Source: Candidula unifasciata (lineage: Eukaryota > Mollusca > Gastropoda > Stylommatophora > Geomitridae). From it: a stretch of DNA of 64,000 bases. The stretch is taken from contig CAJHNH020004891.1 in the NCBI GenBank assembly GCA_905116865.2, positions 382,501 to 446,500 on the forward strand. Direction: 5' to 3'. The notes under the pieces were generated by a model. The model had not been told where the DNA came from and did no database searches. It worked only from the letters and a program-made list of their open reading frames with translations. This document shows positions 20,600 to 34,119 of this stretch, one piece after another (position 1 is the stretch's first letter; every line of letters starts with the position of its first letter). The position numbers and the translations under genes are program-made.

Positions 20600-21260
20600 G
20601 AACACACCCAACAAAAAATTAAAGGCTGCACCAGGAGTTGATGGTCTGACGACATTACATTGAAGACCTTCTACATTGACACGAAATGACAATACCCATT
20701 GTATTGCTACCCATCAACCACTGGGTCGCAAAGTTTTCCTTCCCACAGTGCTTTGCAATGCAAAGATTAAACAGCATTAAAAGTCTGTGGTTAAGCACTA
20801 GCGAGGAAATCACAATTACAATTTTTAGAGCATGGATCTTCCCTGTAGCAACATACATATGTGCGTCGTGACTATCTTCAAGTCCTTAAAAAAATAGGGA
20901 CTTTTGAGCTTAAATGATTTCGAAAGATTATCGGAATACCATGAACAAAGAAGAGAAGAAGTACTGACATTTTAAAAGACCTGAACATCAAGGAAAACTG
21001 GCTAATAAACAGCATCTTGTCTGCGAAACTGAAATATTTTGATCATATCAAGCGCCATAGCGAACTGGAAAACATAGCAGCAGAAGGCATAGTACCAGGA
21101 AGGAGAGGCAGGGGCCGATCAACACGAACATGGGCACAGGATATAAGTGACTCCTTAAGTATGAAAGTACATGAGGCGAGTGACCGAGTTTCTTTCAGGC
21201 AGACCTTGATGAGAGCGACGTTTTGCAACTGACCTGCCACATGATGATGATGATAATACG
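20600..21260 (+). mobile_element. Reverse transcriptase remnant, internally deleted
   Basis: A short 'KLKAAPGVDGLT' motif near 20620, typical of RT fingers, is followed after a deletion by 'SLWLSTSEEITITIFRAWIF'. Then comes, after a frameshift, 'FRKIIGIPWT' and the open end 'KYFDHIKRHSELENIAAEG', 'GRRGRGRSTRTWAQDISD', 'MRATFCN'. A (GAT)n tail follows at 21241-21257. The same family is inverted at 34930 and 40285. Confidence 0.75.
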
Positions 21261-21379
21261 TCTTCTTAAACAACAAACGACGGACTGACTTAGTCGCTCC
21301 TCTTCTCCCACCTTGGGGCGTAGAGGTTTGCCAGAGAGATCGCCAGACCTCTCTGTCAGCAGTTTTCTTTTTAGCTTGG

Positions 21380-21605
21380 TTCCATTCCAGTCCTCGGTCA
21401 GCCAGGGACTGCCTGATGCAACACAAACGAGAAAGTTCCATTCCAGTCCTCGGTCAGCCAGGGACTGCCTGATGCAACCCAAACGAGAAAGCTCCATTCC
21501 AGTCCTCGGTCAGCCAGGGACTGCCTGATGCAACACAAACGAGAAAGCTCCATTCCAGTCCTCGGTCAGCCAGGGACTACCTGAGGCAACACAAACGAGA
21601 AAGAT
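21380..21605. repeat. 56-bp tandem repeat, 4 copies
   Basis: The unit starts 'tccattccagtcctcggtca' at 21381, 21437, 21493 and 21549, exactly 56 bp apart and almost identical. Confidence 0.95.
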
Positions 21606-21612
21606 GTTGAAA

Positions 21613-21892
21613 AGTAAAGGTCCCGTTTCCACGCCTTCAGGTGTATTGGGCATATAGGGCTAGACCTATATTTTTATTAGACCAATCGGCACTGGGTATA
21701 GATGACCTTGTTTGTCAGCATCACACCGGCCGCCTTTACTTTTACTGCCCCTGGTACCCACTCAAGGCTGGGTCGACCTGGGAGGTAGGGTCATTTTTTT
21801 TAAAGAAAAAAAATTCCGGATCCGTTAGGACGCGAACCCACGACCTTTCGATCCACAGGCAGGCGTTTTTGCCGCCGACGCCACGGTGATTC
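21613..21892 (-). mobile_element. SINE-A, near full length
   Basis: Inverted copy with all blocks from 'acgccttcaggtgtattggg' to the tRNA-like head 'caccgtggcgtcggcggcaa' (minus strand). The B box is GGTTCGCGTCC. Confidence 0.85.
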
Positions 21893-21985
21893 CCTGTAAA
21901 TTGAAACATAGGTTTTAATCATCCACAACAACATTTTCTTTACAAGCTGGAATCACATAAGCGCCGCATTGAAGAAAACATGTCA

Positions 21986-22012
21986 ACGTGGGGGGGGGGG
22001 GGGGGGGGGGGT
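21986..22012. repeat. Poly-G run
   Basis: About 21 consecutive G. Confidence 0.9.
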
Positions 22013-22225
22013 GTGTGACACATTGCCCTTTTAAGACGCTGGTTTGAGACTATTTTAACTGCGCAATTATTATTATTATTTACTGAATTGTACTAGTTAT
22101 TATTATTTTTTTCTGTCCGCTGAATGCCAAATTAGTATAATAAATAGTAAGTTCTAAAGGGCCTCGAAGTAAAGTGTATGAACAAATGTTTTAAAAGAGG
22201 ACAACTATACTCCTTCCTCCTCCTC

Positions 22226-22228
<3 letters not shown>

Positions 22229-22304
<76 letters not shown>
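22229..22304. repeat. (CT)n microsatellite
   Basis: About 37 CT dinucleotides. Confidence 0.97.
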
Positions 22305-22306
<2 letters not shown>

Positions 22307-22439
22307 ACTCACTCACTCTGGTATATGCTTTGTATTATGACGCCACCTCGATTTACTTAAACTGTCTCCGCCTTTCTGTGTATTATAAGAGGGGGCGTCA
22401 TAATGAATATACCTGTAACATATCCACTTTCTATCTCTA

Positions 22440-22560
22440 CCTTCTAACTCCCCCTAGAGCACAGGCCCTCAACCAACCCATCCCAAGTCGTTCTATTCTT
22501 CGCTATCGCATGCATCTCTTCCCATCTTTTCAACTTCCCTCACTAGGTCCCATCTCCGTG
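22440..22560 (-). mobile_element. Reverse transcriptase C-terminal fragment
   Basis: The minus frame reads 'LKRWEEMHAIAKNRTTWDGL' then 'VEGLCSRGS' and stop. This C-terminus is shared with 26575-26705. Confidence 0.65.
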
Positions 22561-22635
22561 TGTTTGTTGGTCTTTTGTTTCTATGCCCCTGTGGGTTCCA
22601 ATGCAAGGACATTCTAATTATATTGTTCTCTCTTA

Positions 22636-22790
22636 CCAGGTCGACCCAGCCTTGAACTGGTACCGGGTGCAGTCCCGGAAAGTAAAGGCGGCCTGTGTAA
22701 TGCTGACCACATCGCCCATCTTGTGCTGATTGGTCTATAAAAATATAGGTCTAGCCCTGTATGCGTGGACAAGGGTCATTTCTTTACTTG
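22636..22790 (+). mobile_element. SINE-A body
   Basis: 'ccaggtcgacccagccttga', 'gtaaaggcggcctgtgtaat', 'ataggtctagccctgtatgc'. The head is absent. Confidence 0.75.
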
Positions 22791-23530
22791 TTTGTTCTCT
22801 CTTATATCTTTTGTCCCCTTCTTGGTCCACTCTACCAACGGAGAACTAACATATTTTGAAAGTGTAGGGGGTGAATAAGCCAACAAATGTGTTGAGCCCA
22901 ACATACAGACCACGCCAGCCAACCTACTTCAGACCGCTCCTTTGTTGAGTACCTGTATTAACCTTACTACAGCCTCCAGTCTCCAGAGCGTTAATGGCAG
23001 ACACAATGGAACATCTCAACGATTTCAAGATGTCCGACTTGACAAATCTGATTAAAAACACGTACCATCCTTCGCCTGTTTCTTGGCGCCAAAACTGAAG
23101 AGTGAAGCGGTCGCACGACAAGAACTACTCCAACGGTATACCGGTTCATTTGTTTGTCTTTTTCCCCTCCACTTCTGATAGTTTCCATGTTCTTCTCACA
23201 AATGGCAAATTCAATCCTTTGACAGATTTGTTGTCCCAGTTTGTTCAAAATGCCGTTTTAAGAATTTTTTTTTTTTTAAATGTCTTCAACAAGATTTTGG
23301 CTTTGGTTCTTGAATTTGCTCACGGTTCATTCATCTGCGCACTTTAGCCCGAAGGCTGCGGTTGTTCGTCCGCCCTCCCTTTGAAAGCCGACGGTTGTGG
23401 CGTGTGGCATGAATACACTCTTCAAAAATAGCAACCAGCAAACTAAACTAACTGCCTGCGTGTAGGAACTCGACTATGTTAGGTTAGACCGCACCTTCAG
23501 AGAATAAAGGATGCTTGTGGGAGATTTGCC
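22791..23530. other. No recognised gene
   Basis: Moderately mixed composition with short frames on both strands, none recognisable. No tandem repeat or SINE box was seen. Confidence 0.35.
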
Positions 23531-23617
23531 ATTTAACTTCATGTTTAGGAGAACGCTCTTTTAACTTCATGTTTAGGAGAACGCTCTTTTAACTTCATGT
23601 TTAGGAGAACGCTCTTT
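23531..23617. repeat. 28-bp tandem repeat, 3 copies
   Basis: 'ttaacttcatgtttaggaga' plus 'acgctctt' at 23533, 23561 and 23589. Confidence 0.95.
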
Positions 23618-23849
23618 TGGAAATGATTTTCAAAAATGAGGGAAAACCCACACACGGAAGCGCGAAAAGTTACTGCAATGATTCTCCGAAAATACTTATG
23701 TTAATTTTTGCTTTCTTAAAAAAAAACAAATTGAGCTAGGACTAATTTCAGATGATGTCTCTTTTTTTAATGCAAAAAAAAAATCTACATTTATCCTTGT
23801 ACAAAATTCTGCATTTTTTTTTCTTCATTTTTTGAGATCATCTTCATCA

Positions 23850-24142
23850 CACGTAGGTCATGGCCATAAGTGATCCGATCCCCTCCTGAGAATGTCTCCA
23901 TGTGTTTTTAGGTCAACAACTCCCATTCTGTTCTGGCTGATGTAACTACAGGGAGCTCTCGCATGGTTTTCCTGTCTCGCTGCTCCAAGTGGTACACCCA
24001 GATTATGCAGTCTATTCAGTGAACATTCATCTTCCATCAAACTAAAAGCCTCACATCGTATGGCATTAATGATGTCTCTCCTGTCCATAGAGGGCCCATT
24101 TCTGATAGTCGCACTGCCAGCCAAAGCCTCTGCACTCTTACT
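23850..24142 (-). mobile_element. NLR retrotransposon C-terminal remnant
   Basis: The minus frame begins 'AEALAGSATIRNGPSMDRRD' then 'IINAIRCEAFSLMEDE' and ends 'THGDILRRGSDHLWPM'. It parallels the post-RNase H tail of the element at 58190-58500. The RNase H core that should precede it is replaced by the 54-bp repeat at 24143-24366. Confidence 0.65.
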
Positions 24143-24366
24143 GGTGACGGTAAGGATGCAAGTAACAGCTACAGCAACCTGGTCTAACCTGCAGTCGGTG
24201 ACGGTAAGGACGCAAGTAACAGCTACAGCAACCTGGTCTAACCTGCAGTCGGTGACGGTAAGGATGCAAGTAACAGCTACAGCAACCTGGTCTAACCTGC
24301 AGTCGGTGACGGTAAGGACGCAAGTAACAGCTACAGCAACCTGGTCTAACCTGCATGTGGTGACGG
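24143..24366. repeat. 54-bp tandem repeat, about 4.1 copies
   Basis: 'ggtgacggtaagga' recurs at 24143, 24197, 24251, 24305 and (degenerate) 24359. The 54-bp unit is a multiple of three, so frames on both strands stay open. Alternating GATGCA/GACGCA variants in consecutive copies suggest duplication of a dimer. Confidence 0.95.
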
Positions 24367-24424
24367 TTCTGATGCGAGGAAACGTACAGAGCAAAGTAAA
24401 GCCTTAAGGCACATCACGAATACG

Positions 24425-24690
24425 GTAAAAGAACCCGTATTCACGCCTTTATGCATATTAGGCACATAGGGCTAGACCTTCATTTTATAGAACAATCGGC
24501 ACTCATTGGGTTTTATAGTCAACATCACACCGGCCTCCTTTACTTTCAAGGACTTCAGCTGGTACTCATGTGAGGTTGGGTCAACCTGGAAACCCAAGTC
24601 ATTTTCGAGTGGAAAAAAGTCCGGCTCTATCAGGACATGAACCTACGATTTTCAGATCCACATGCGGGTCTCTAGCCGCTCCACACACAA
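24425..24690 (-). mobile_element. SINE-A
   Basis: Inverted. 'cacatagggctagaccttca', 'aacatcacaccggcctcctt', 'gaggttgggtcaacctgga', 'aaagtccggctctatcagga', then a degraded head near 24660-24685. Confidence 0.8.
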
Positions 24691-25560
24691 GCAGACAGAT
24701 CAACAGACGCACATCAATCTGACGGTCTACTGCCAGGACGACAGACAACGATCTACCACATCCACCCCTTCACTGTGGAGACGGCACCTGATACATAATT
24801 GAAAGAATTCGCAAGTAAGAAAACACACGGACCTCTGAGTGACAGTAACGATAACTAACTTTGACGCAACAACTTCGAAGGAAGTACCAAGTTGTCCATA
24901 CATATTATTACTTCATCCGTTATTTCCCAAAACTCAACAATCCCATCTTTTATTTCTCTCGGGTAACTTCAAAACTGGAATTGAATTCAGCAAAATGTTT
25001 CTGTGCCGTCCATTGCCTAAGGGCCGCAATTCTACTCCTCACGTGCGGCTTACACCACGTGGTTTCCGGAACAAAGACAAGACACAATGGCCAACATTGA
25101 CATGCTAAGGGAAAGACTCGACCGCCTCTGTCAATACTTTGAATATCTTCATTGTGTTCCAATTGAAATCCGATTGTACCGTGTGATTTAGATTCGGCCC
25201 CAAAAAAGATCAAATGTGATTACATGAATTACCGCGCTCTGACAGAAGACGGAAATAAAGTATATGTTCTGCGTTGTTGAGACAGTTTCACATCTTGTAG
25301 TTAGAAGGGGGAAAACCCCGGGTGGAAAACATGGCAGCTTGACTAGGGTAGTTTCTGAAAGTAATAAGAACTTAACGGGTAGGGAGATTCTGAAGAGCTG
25401 GGGAAGAAGGGGCGACAGAGGGGACATAGAGGGTCTCAAGGTTGACATAGACGTGTTCTGTCGTTCTTTGGAAGCACAAGGTGATGACTACCCTGGGCGT
25501 GGCTAATGCAGATTAGTTGTTCACTGGATATGCTTCTCCAATGGGGAGCGAGCGGAAAGC
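24691..25560. other. No recognised gene
   Basis: Open frames of 79-89 codons overlap in several phases (24839-25108, 24950-25213, 25264-25506). None has a recognisable domain or splice support. Confidence 0.35.
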
Positions 25561-25566
25561 TGAAGA

Positions 25567-25730
25567 GAGAGAGAAAGAGAGAGAGAGAAAGTGGTGTGTG
25601 TGTGGGGAAAGGGGGGGGTCGTTAATCGGATGTACACGTACAATAGCGGTTAGGTAAATGGTGGACAGGAAAAGCGATTTATGGATTTGGTTACATTATG
25701 GAAAAGGGGTGGGGGGGGGGGGCGTTGATA
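25567..25730. repeat. GA-rich, TG and G-run low complexity
   Basis: (GAGA)-rich 25567-25592, GTGTG near 25593-25604, and a G-run at 25707-25722. Confidence 0.8.
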
Positions 25731-25784
25731 CAGAGACACAGACGAACAGACAGCAAACGCAGCAAGATTGGATGGATGATTAGA

Positions 25785-25969
<185 letters not shown>

Positions 25970-26202
25970 CAATAGAGTGCAAGCAAAGTTTGAAATGATA
26001 ATAGCTCACTAAAATATCCTTTTCATATTTTTTTGTGTGTTCAGCTTAAAGGCAAGTGAATGCGTTCAACATTCATGGTGTACTGGAATTCAGTTTCTGC
26101 GGCAACCTCTTATTTTTTTTTCCTATTGCGCCGTTCTCGAGACAGTCGGACAGTGGTACGAGAGTCGCACCGTGAAAGAGATTGCCGCCTTGTCATCAAT
26201 AC

Positions 26203-26497
26203 TCACAAAGACAGTGGGAGATCCCGGTGTGGGTTCTGGAGTCCCAGTGTGGGGAAAAACAAGAATAGACCCACTACCTCCCCATTAAGCATGTCGTAAG
26301 AGTCGACTAATTTGGGCCTTTCTTCAGAGTCGGAATGCATCTGTCTGAGATGCAAGGAATCAACAATATGCATGCAAATAAGCCTGATCTGTAAAACGGA
26401 TGCACACGCAAAACTCAGGTTCTGGAACAAAGCCAAAGTCCAGAAATGGACGAACAACCAGGCCTTTCCGCCGGAGTGTACCCAACAACAACAGTGA
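26203..26497 (+). mobile_element. SINE-D
   Basis: 'tgtggggaaaaacaagaata', 'catgtcgtaagagtcgacta', 'aaaactcaggttctggaaca', 'tttccgccggagtgtaccc'. The GAA tail is replaced by 'aacaacaaca'. Confidence 0.8.
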
Positions 26498-26574
26498 GAG
26501 ACAACACTCAGGATTTGTGCAGTTAAAAAACAAACAGGAAACTCACAACTACTACTTGCGCTTTTCTGTCTGCA

Positions 26575-26705
26575 TTTATTCTTCTTCTTCTTCTGCCTTT
26601 ATGTCCCCCCAATAGAGCATAGGCCCTCAACCAACTCACGCCAAGTCGTTCTATCCTTCGCCATTGCATGGAGCTCTCCCCATGTCCTCCCCCTCTTTCT
26701 AACTT
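26575..26705 (-). mobile_element. Reverse transcriptase C-terminal end with (GAA)n tail
   Basis: The minus frame reads 'RTWGELHAMAKDRTTWREL', 'VEGLCSIGGT', then stop and an AGAAGAAG tail (plus-strand TTC run at 26580-26592). The GAA tail matches that of SINE-D. Confidence 0.7.
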
Positions 26706-26859
26706 CATTCTCCAGCTCTCTTCTCCATGTGTCTAGCTGAGAGGAGGTACGTCAACCATTCGGACTCCTTACGGCTTTCTCCACACCGTGTCATACTTCT
26801 TCTATTTGAAAAGCCTCCCCTCATCTTGGTTGGCTGGATTTTACTCGCTTCTCTTTTTG

Positions 26860-27025
26860 ACTTATCCATGGTTGGTTGGTTTTTGTGGCTATGGTTTTTA
26901 CAGGATGAGGTGGCTACCCTCAAGTCCAACCCTACCCTTAGTCGCCTCTTACGACATGCCTGCTAGGGTGCAGTGTCACTATTCTTTGCTTCCCGTGAGG
27001 GCCCCGGTGACACACGGGCGGTGTG
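26860..27025 (-). mobile_element. SINE-D variant
   Basis: 'cgcctcttacgacatgcctg', 'ttctttgcttcccgtgaggg' and 'ccccggtgacacac' follow the order of SINE-D ('cttacgacatgctt...ggg.cccgga'). The body is diverged; a similar variant lies at 39440-39545. Confidence 0.5.
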
Positions 27026-27089
27026 TATTTATAATCTATATAAATTATAAATATATATAAATAAGTATTATATATTTAACTCTCCCTCT

Positions 27090-27210
27090 CTGCTGCTAGT
27101 ACCATTGGTACTGAAACTGTGCACTGGCTGCTATAAATGGGGACAGATCGCTTATGGGAATGTCCCGAGTGCTGTGACTTCGGTTCTTAAATCAACTTAA
27201 CTCAACTCTG
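27090..27210 (+). mobile_element. NLR retrotransposon 3' end
   Basis: 'gcactggctgctataaatgg', 'gggaatgtcccgagtgctgt', 'cggttcttaaatcaactta'. Terminal segment only. Confidence 0.6.
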
Positions 27211-27305
27211 TATTTACAGTTTCTTTTCTTAATGCCCATTTGTCTCGACAAATATACAAGGGTTTTATCCCTGGACAAAAAAATAAAATCAAAAAAAAAA
27301 ATTCA

Positions 27306-28509
27306 TTGCTTACCACACAGTGTCTAAAACAGTGCCACTACTGCGTACCGCCCCAAAAAACAGCGTCATTGCTCACCACAATGTGTCTAAAACAGTCCTA
27401 GTACTGTATACCGCCAGGAAAAAAAAGTGTCATTGCTTACCACAAAGTGTCTAAAACAGTGCCAGTAGTGCGTGCACCCCCACTCCCCCACCAAATAAAC
27501 AACGTCATTGCTCACCACAAAGTGTCTAAAACGGTGTCAGTACTGCGTCCACCCCCTACCCAAAAAACAGCGTCATTGCTCACCACAAAGTGTCTAAAAC
27601 AGTGCCAGTACTGCGTCTAATCATCCCCCCCCCTTAATAAACAGCGTCATTGCTCACCACAAAGTGTCTAAAACCAGTGCCAGTACTACGTCTACCCCCC
27701 CCCCCTCTCTCCCGCACATCATCCCCCCCCCCCCCCCAATAAACAGCGTCATTGCTCACCACAAAGTTGTCTCAAACCCCCAACCCCAATAGAAACAGTA
27801 ACTCAGTACTGCGTGCCCCCCCCCCCCCCCCCAAAAAAAAAGTACAGCGTCCACGCCACCCCCCCCCCCCCCAAAAAACAGCTCACCCCCAAGTGTCTCA
27901 AAAGTGTCAAAACAGTGCCAGTACTGTCATTGCTCGTCCACCACCCCGTCCCCAAATAAACAGCGTCATTGCTCACCACAAAGTGTCTAAAACAGTGCAG
28001 TACTGCGTCCCACCCCCCCCCCCCCCCCTCCCCCAAATAAACAGCGTCATTGCTCACCACAAAGTGTCTAAAAAATTGCCCATTACTGCGCGTCCACCCC
28101 CCCCCCCCAATAAACAGCGCTCCCCACATTGCAGTACGTGGCACCCCCCCCACAAAGTGTCTCAAACAATGCCAGTACTGCGTCCACCCCCCCCCCCCCC
28201 CAAAAACAGCGTCATTGCTCACAGCGTCACACAAGTGTCTAAAACAGTGCCAGTACTGCGTCCCCCCCCCCCCCCCCCAATTAAAACAGCGTCATTAAAA
28301 GAACAGCGTCTCACCACAAAGTGTCTCAATTGCTCACCATGCCAGTACTGCGTCCAACCCCCCCCCCCCCCCCAAATAAACAGCGTCCTTATTGCCCCAC
28401 CACAAAGTGTCTAAAACAGTGGGCTCCGTACGTCCCCCCCCCCCCCCCCCCAATAACAGCGTCATTGCTCACCACAAAGTGTCTCAAAACAATGCCAGTA
28501 CTGCGTCCC

Positions 28510-28540
<31 letters not shown>

Positions 28541-29523
28541 ACAGCGTCATTGCTCACCACAAAATATACCCCCGCCATTTGTCTAAAACAATGTCAGTTG
28601 CGTCCACCCCCCCCCCCCCCCCTAGTCCCCCCCAACACCCCCCCCCCCCCCGCCCCCCCCCTCCCCCACAGTATCGGATGAAACGTACCCCCAATAACAC
28701 CACAAGTGTCTCATTGCTCACCACAAAGTGTCTAAAACAGTGCCAGTACTGCGTGCCACACTGCCCCCCCCCCCTCCCCCCAATAAACAGCGTCATTGCT
28801 CACCACAAAGTGTCTCAAAACAATGCCAGTACTGCGTCCCCCCCCCCCCCCCCCTCCCCAAAGTAAACAGTAGTGCGTCCATTGCTCACCACAAAGTGTC
28901 TAAAACAGTGCCAGTACTGCGTGCACCCACCCCCCCCCCCCCAAAAAACAGCGTCATTGCGTCCACACCCCCCCCCTTAATAAACGCGTCATTTGCTCAT
29001 GCACAAAGTGTCACCAATACAAAGTGTCCACCCCCCCCAACCAAACAGCGGCCATGCCAGTACTGCGTACTGCACCCCCCTCACTAGCAAAGTGTCTAAA
29101 ACAATGCCAGTACCTTCCACACCCCCCCCCCCCAAAAAAAACAGCTAATAAACAGCGTCATTGCTCACCACAAAGTGTCTAAAACAGTGCCAGTTACTGC
29201 GTGCACTCCCCCCCCTCCCTCCCCCCATTAACAGCGTCATTGCTCACAAAGTGTCTAAAAACAGTGCCAGTACATATGCTCCCCGCAATAAACAGCGTCA
29301 TTGCTCACCACAAAGTGTCTAAAACAATGCCAGTTCCCACTGCGTCATTGCTCACCACCACCCCCACCCCCCCCACCTCCCCAATAATACAGCGTTCATT
29401 GCTCACCACAAAGTGTCTAAAACAGTGCCAGTACACTGCGTCCACCCCCCCCCCCCCCCCCAATAAACAGCGTCATTGCTCACCACAAAGTGTCTCAAAC
29501 AGTGCCAGTACTGCGTCCACCCC
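27306..29523. repeat. Poly-C minisatellite, left block
   Basis: Units of about 65-75 bp contain 'acagcgtcattgctcaccac', 'aaagtgtctaaaacagtgcc' and 'agtactgcgtcc', followed by a C-run of about 6 to 22. About 30 copies, many scrambled or truncated, unlike the tidy right block at 32667. Proline-rich reading frames here are artefacts. The block ends where the LTR-like insertion begins. Confidence 0.95.
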
Positions 29524-30149
29524 TGTGACAAAACCAAGAAATATTTCAGTCCGGCAAGAGTTAATTGCAAGTTTTAGTTAAAAGAATTGCGCACGTAAAA
29601 TAAATATAGTTAAACATAGACGCTAAAAAAATAAAAAGGTACGAAGGCGCACATAATTTATGACGTTTTGTGGGGTTACTAGGAGAAACCCTTAGATCTA
29701 GTTTCGTCACAACACAGAACGATTGCCAGCCATACCATCGGCCTAACACCAACAATAATAATAATACCATACGATTTCAGGTGAGATTTATAATAGTAGG
29801 GAGTAGCTGAGATCCCCTATAAGCCTTAGCTGTATCCTAAAATATTTTATTGAGATCCTACTATTCTATATTCTACCATTTGTATAAATATTCCGTAACT
29901 TCATCAACCTTGATACTTGTCCGTTGGACAATTCACTAGTCCCTACCTATTATGACGTTCTTAAGGTTACTATTCACCGTTAGGACTATACAATAGCGAA
30001 CCCTTCTTCCCTCTGTCACTCTTATATTCATTCGGTCTACTTGCGTAAAGATCTTATAGTAGAAACCATCATCCTGTGCCATGGGGTATCATCAGTAGGG
30101 TATACATTACATTGCCTATGTTTATTATATTATGCAACACATGATTTAA

Positions 30150-30355
30150 GTGAAAGTCGTCAGCATTGTGGGCATATAGGGTTGGTCTATGTGTTATAGA
30201 CCAATTGGTACCTGGGTGTTGATGTGGTCAACATCACACCTGCCGCTTTTACTTCCCATTACTATACCTGGTGTCCGTTAGGGCGAAGTCGACCTGGGTT
30301 TTGGGATTCGAACTAATAACTGTCCCATCCGCAGGCGAATGTGTGTCCGCTTAAT
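30150..30355 (-). mobile_element. SINE-A nested in the LTR-like insertion
   Basis: 'gcatatagggttggtctatg', 'caacatcacacctgccgctt', 'cgaagtcgacctgggttttg', then a degraded head with 'ggattcgaactaat' (B box complement). Confidence 0.75.
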
Positions 30356-31158
30356 TATGCCAAGTTTTATATGATCGTGCCATAAATTAGATAGGTATAA
30401 ACCAACATATTATAATAGGGTGGAGATGTATAATTTTGATTTACTTGTAGAGAAAGACAACACATGAACCTTGCTCTTTCTTTTTTGACTCTGAAAAACA
30501 CCACAGACACCGCAACACCTCCACCTGCCCCAGATGTGTCGACATAATGCTCAACACAGGGCTGAATGATGTATTCCGCAGGTTCCCGTGTTCCCGTATT
30601 CCCGTTTTCCTGTATGCCTGTTACCTGTGGATCGTGAGCTGCCATTCCTGTTTCCTTGTGAATTGGGAACCAGACGGTATAGAATGAACAAGTTTTTATA
30701 AGGAGTAGAAAATTATAGCGAAGAGAAAAAGTTGGTAAGAAACAACAATTAGTTTATGTTAGCTTTACAAAATCCATCACAATAAACAAACAAAGGACGT
30801 TGCGGCGGATTAGCCTTCATCAGCACATAAAGGACAACACAGTACACATACACAATAGGCTCTAACTATGAAGTGACTACATAGGACTCTAATGTATAAA
30901 ATAAACGATACTCATCTAGTGTCCCTGGGCGAATAAAAAAACTTCGTTCAAATGAAACGACGGTCAGCCCTATATACCTCCAACGCGCAGGTAGGGGCAA
31001 AAAAAAAAGGGACGGGCTGGACGCCAACAGCGCTTACACTAGGTTGTCTAAGGAGGGAGGGAGGGGTTGGCCTATAGGGCGTAACCGGGGTTGGGTTGTG
31101 GGGATGACCTTAGTCCATCCGCGTGGAATAAAAGTGGTGCCTGTGCTTGCAAACAAAT

Positions 31159-32027
<869 letters not shown>

Positions 32028-32154
32028 CTTCTCTCTTACTGTCAGCTATCAAATAGAGACAGTAAGGATGCTTGTTATACAAAACGTAATCAGTCGAGCC
32101 CGAGAATGAACAACCGAGAATCTCACGGATGAATGTCGCAGTTAGGCGAGACCA

Positions 32155-32162
32155 TATAAAAA
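32155..32162 (+). promoter_or_regulatory. Putative LTR TATA box
   Basis: TATAAAAA downstream of the GATA array and about 500 bp from the LTR-like 3' end. The position fits an LTR promoter. No other core element was confirmed. Confidence 0.4.
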
Positions 32163-32666
32163 CAGTCGCAGTCAGAGCTTTTGTACATTCCTCCCGAGAG
32201 AAGCTGCAGTTGGACACATCCCGTATATCGTAAAGCTGAGTGTTATTGACTATTTGTGAAAATTTGTGGTGTAATGATGAACTAGTAATTGTTTCTTTTG
32301 TTTCTTAATTTAAAATTGTTAAAATTCCTAACAATATTTATCAATACAGTTGTTGTTTAGAAACTCCCTTATCGATTTCATCCTATCAAATTTAACTTCT
32401 TAGGTAGACTAAAGATTGTTCATTGAAGTTGATTTGAGTTAAATTTATAAAGTATTGATCTTTGGTTTGTTTCTGAATTTCTTTAAGAAATTTCCGGGGA
32501 TTCACCCTATTTATTTGACTTTCCGTATTTTCCTTCCTTTATTTTCCAGAACTCAGGGACCGTTATAATTCCCCTAGACTTATTTAATTCGAGCCCTGTA
32601 AGTTATTTGGAAGAATATAGGGGATCTCCAGGCGACGATAGATTCCGCCAAAAATAGTTGATTACA

Positions 32667-34025
32667 ACCCCCTTCCCAATAAACAGCGTCATTGCTCACC
32701 ACAAAGTGTCTAAAACAATGCCAGTACTGCGTCCATCCCCCCCCCTCCCCATAAACAGCGTCATTGCTCACCACAAAGTGTCTAAAACAATGCCAGTACT
32801 GCGTCCACCCCCCCCCCCCCCCAATAAACAGCGTCATTGCTCACTACAAAGTGTCTAAAACAATGCCAGTACTGCGTCCACACCCCCCCCCCCAAAAAAA
32901 ACAGCGTCATTGCTCACTACAAAGTGTCTAAAACAATGCCAGTACTGCGCCCCCCCCCCTAATAAACAGCGTCATTGCTCACCACAAAGTGTCTAAAAAC
33001 AATGCCAGTACTGCGCCCCCCCCCCTAATAAACAGCGTCATTGCTCACCACAAAGTGTCTAAAACAATGCCCGTACTGGCCGCCCCCCCCCCCCTTAATA
33101 AACAAGCTTCTTCATTGCTCACCACAAAGTGTCTAAACCAATGCCAGTACTGCGTCCACCCCCCCCCGCCCCCCAATAAACAGCGTCATTGCTCACCACA
33201 AGTGTCTAAACAATGCCAGTACTGGCGTCCACCCCCCCCCCCCCCCCCAATAAACAGCGTCATTGCTCACTACAAAGTGTCTAAAACAATGCCAGTACTG
33301 CGTCCACCCCCCCCCCCCCCAATAAACAGCGTCATTGCTCACCACAAAGTGTCTCAAACAATGCCAGTACTGCGTCCACCCCCCCCCCCCCCAATAAACA
33401 GCGTCATTGCTCACCACAAAGTGTCTAAAACAATGTCAGTACTGCGTCCCCCCCCCCCCCAATAAACAGCGTCATTGCTCACTACAAAGTGTCTAAACAA
33501 TGCCAGTACTGCGTCCACACACCCCCCCCCCCCCCCAAAAAAAAAACAGCGTCATTGCTCACTACAAAAGTGTCAAAACAATGCCAGTACTGCGCCCCCC
33601 CCCCTAATAAACAGCGTCATTGCTCACCACAAAGTGTCTAAAACAATGCCAGTACTGCGCCCCCCCCCCCCCTAATAAACAGCTTCTTCATTGCTCACCA
33701 CAAAGTGTTTTAAACCAATGCCAGTACTGCGTCCACCCCCCCCCCCCCCCCAATAAACAGCGTCATTGCTCACCACAAAGTGTCTAAAACAGTGCCAGTA
33801 CTGCGTCCACCCCCCCCCCCCAATAAACAGCGTCATTGCTCACCACAAAGTGTCTCAAACAATGCCAGTACTGCGTCCACCCCCCTTCCCCCCCAATAAA
33901 CAGCGTCATTGCTCACCACAAAGTGTCTCAAACAATGCCAGTACTGCTCCACACCACCCCCCCCCCCCAATAAACAGCGTCATTACTCACCACAAAATGT
34001 CTCAAACAATGCCAGTACTGTTGTC
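32667..34025. repeat. Poly-C minisatellite, right block
   Basis: About 19 units with the same core as the left block but more regular, with 'aaaacaatgcc' predominating over 'aaaacagtgcc' and C-runs of about 8 to 18. It continues the left block across the 3.1-kb insertion. The last unit decays into A-rich sequence near 34025. Confidence 0.95.
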
Positions 34026-34119
34026 CGCCCAAAACAAAACAAAAAACAAAATCACTGCAAACATTTGGTCTTATGCCCAATACACACCAATGAATTGAAA
34101 AAAGGGCATTTACTTCTTT

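Noticed and set aside
24839..25506. Coding exons in the overlapping 80-90 codon frames
   Set aside because: Frames overlap in several phases, with no domain, no splice-site support and no composition shift.
27752..29581. Proline-rich proteins (for example 27752-28414, 28321-28866)
   Set aside because: The frames follow C-runs and the repeat unit of a minisatellite; neighbouring frames give equally repetitive products.
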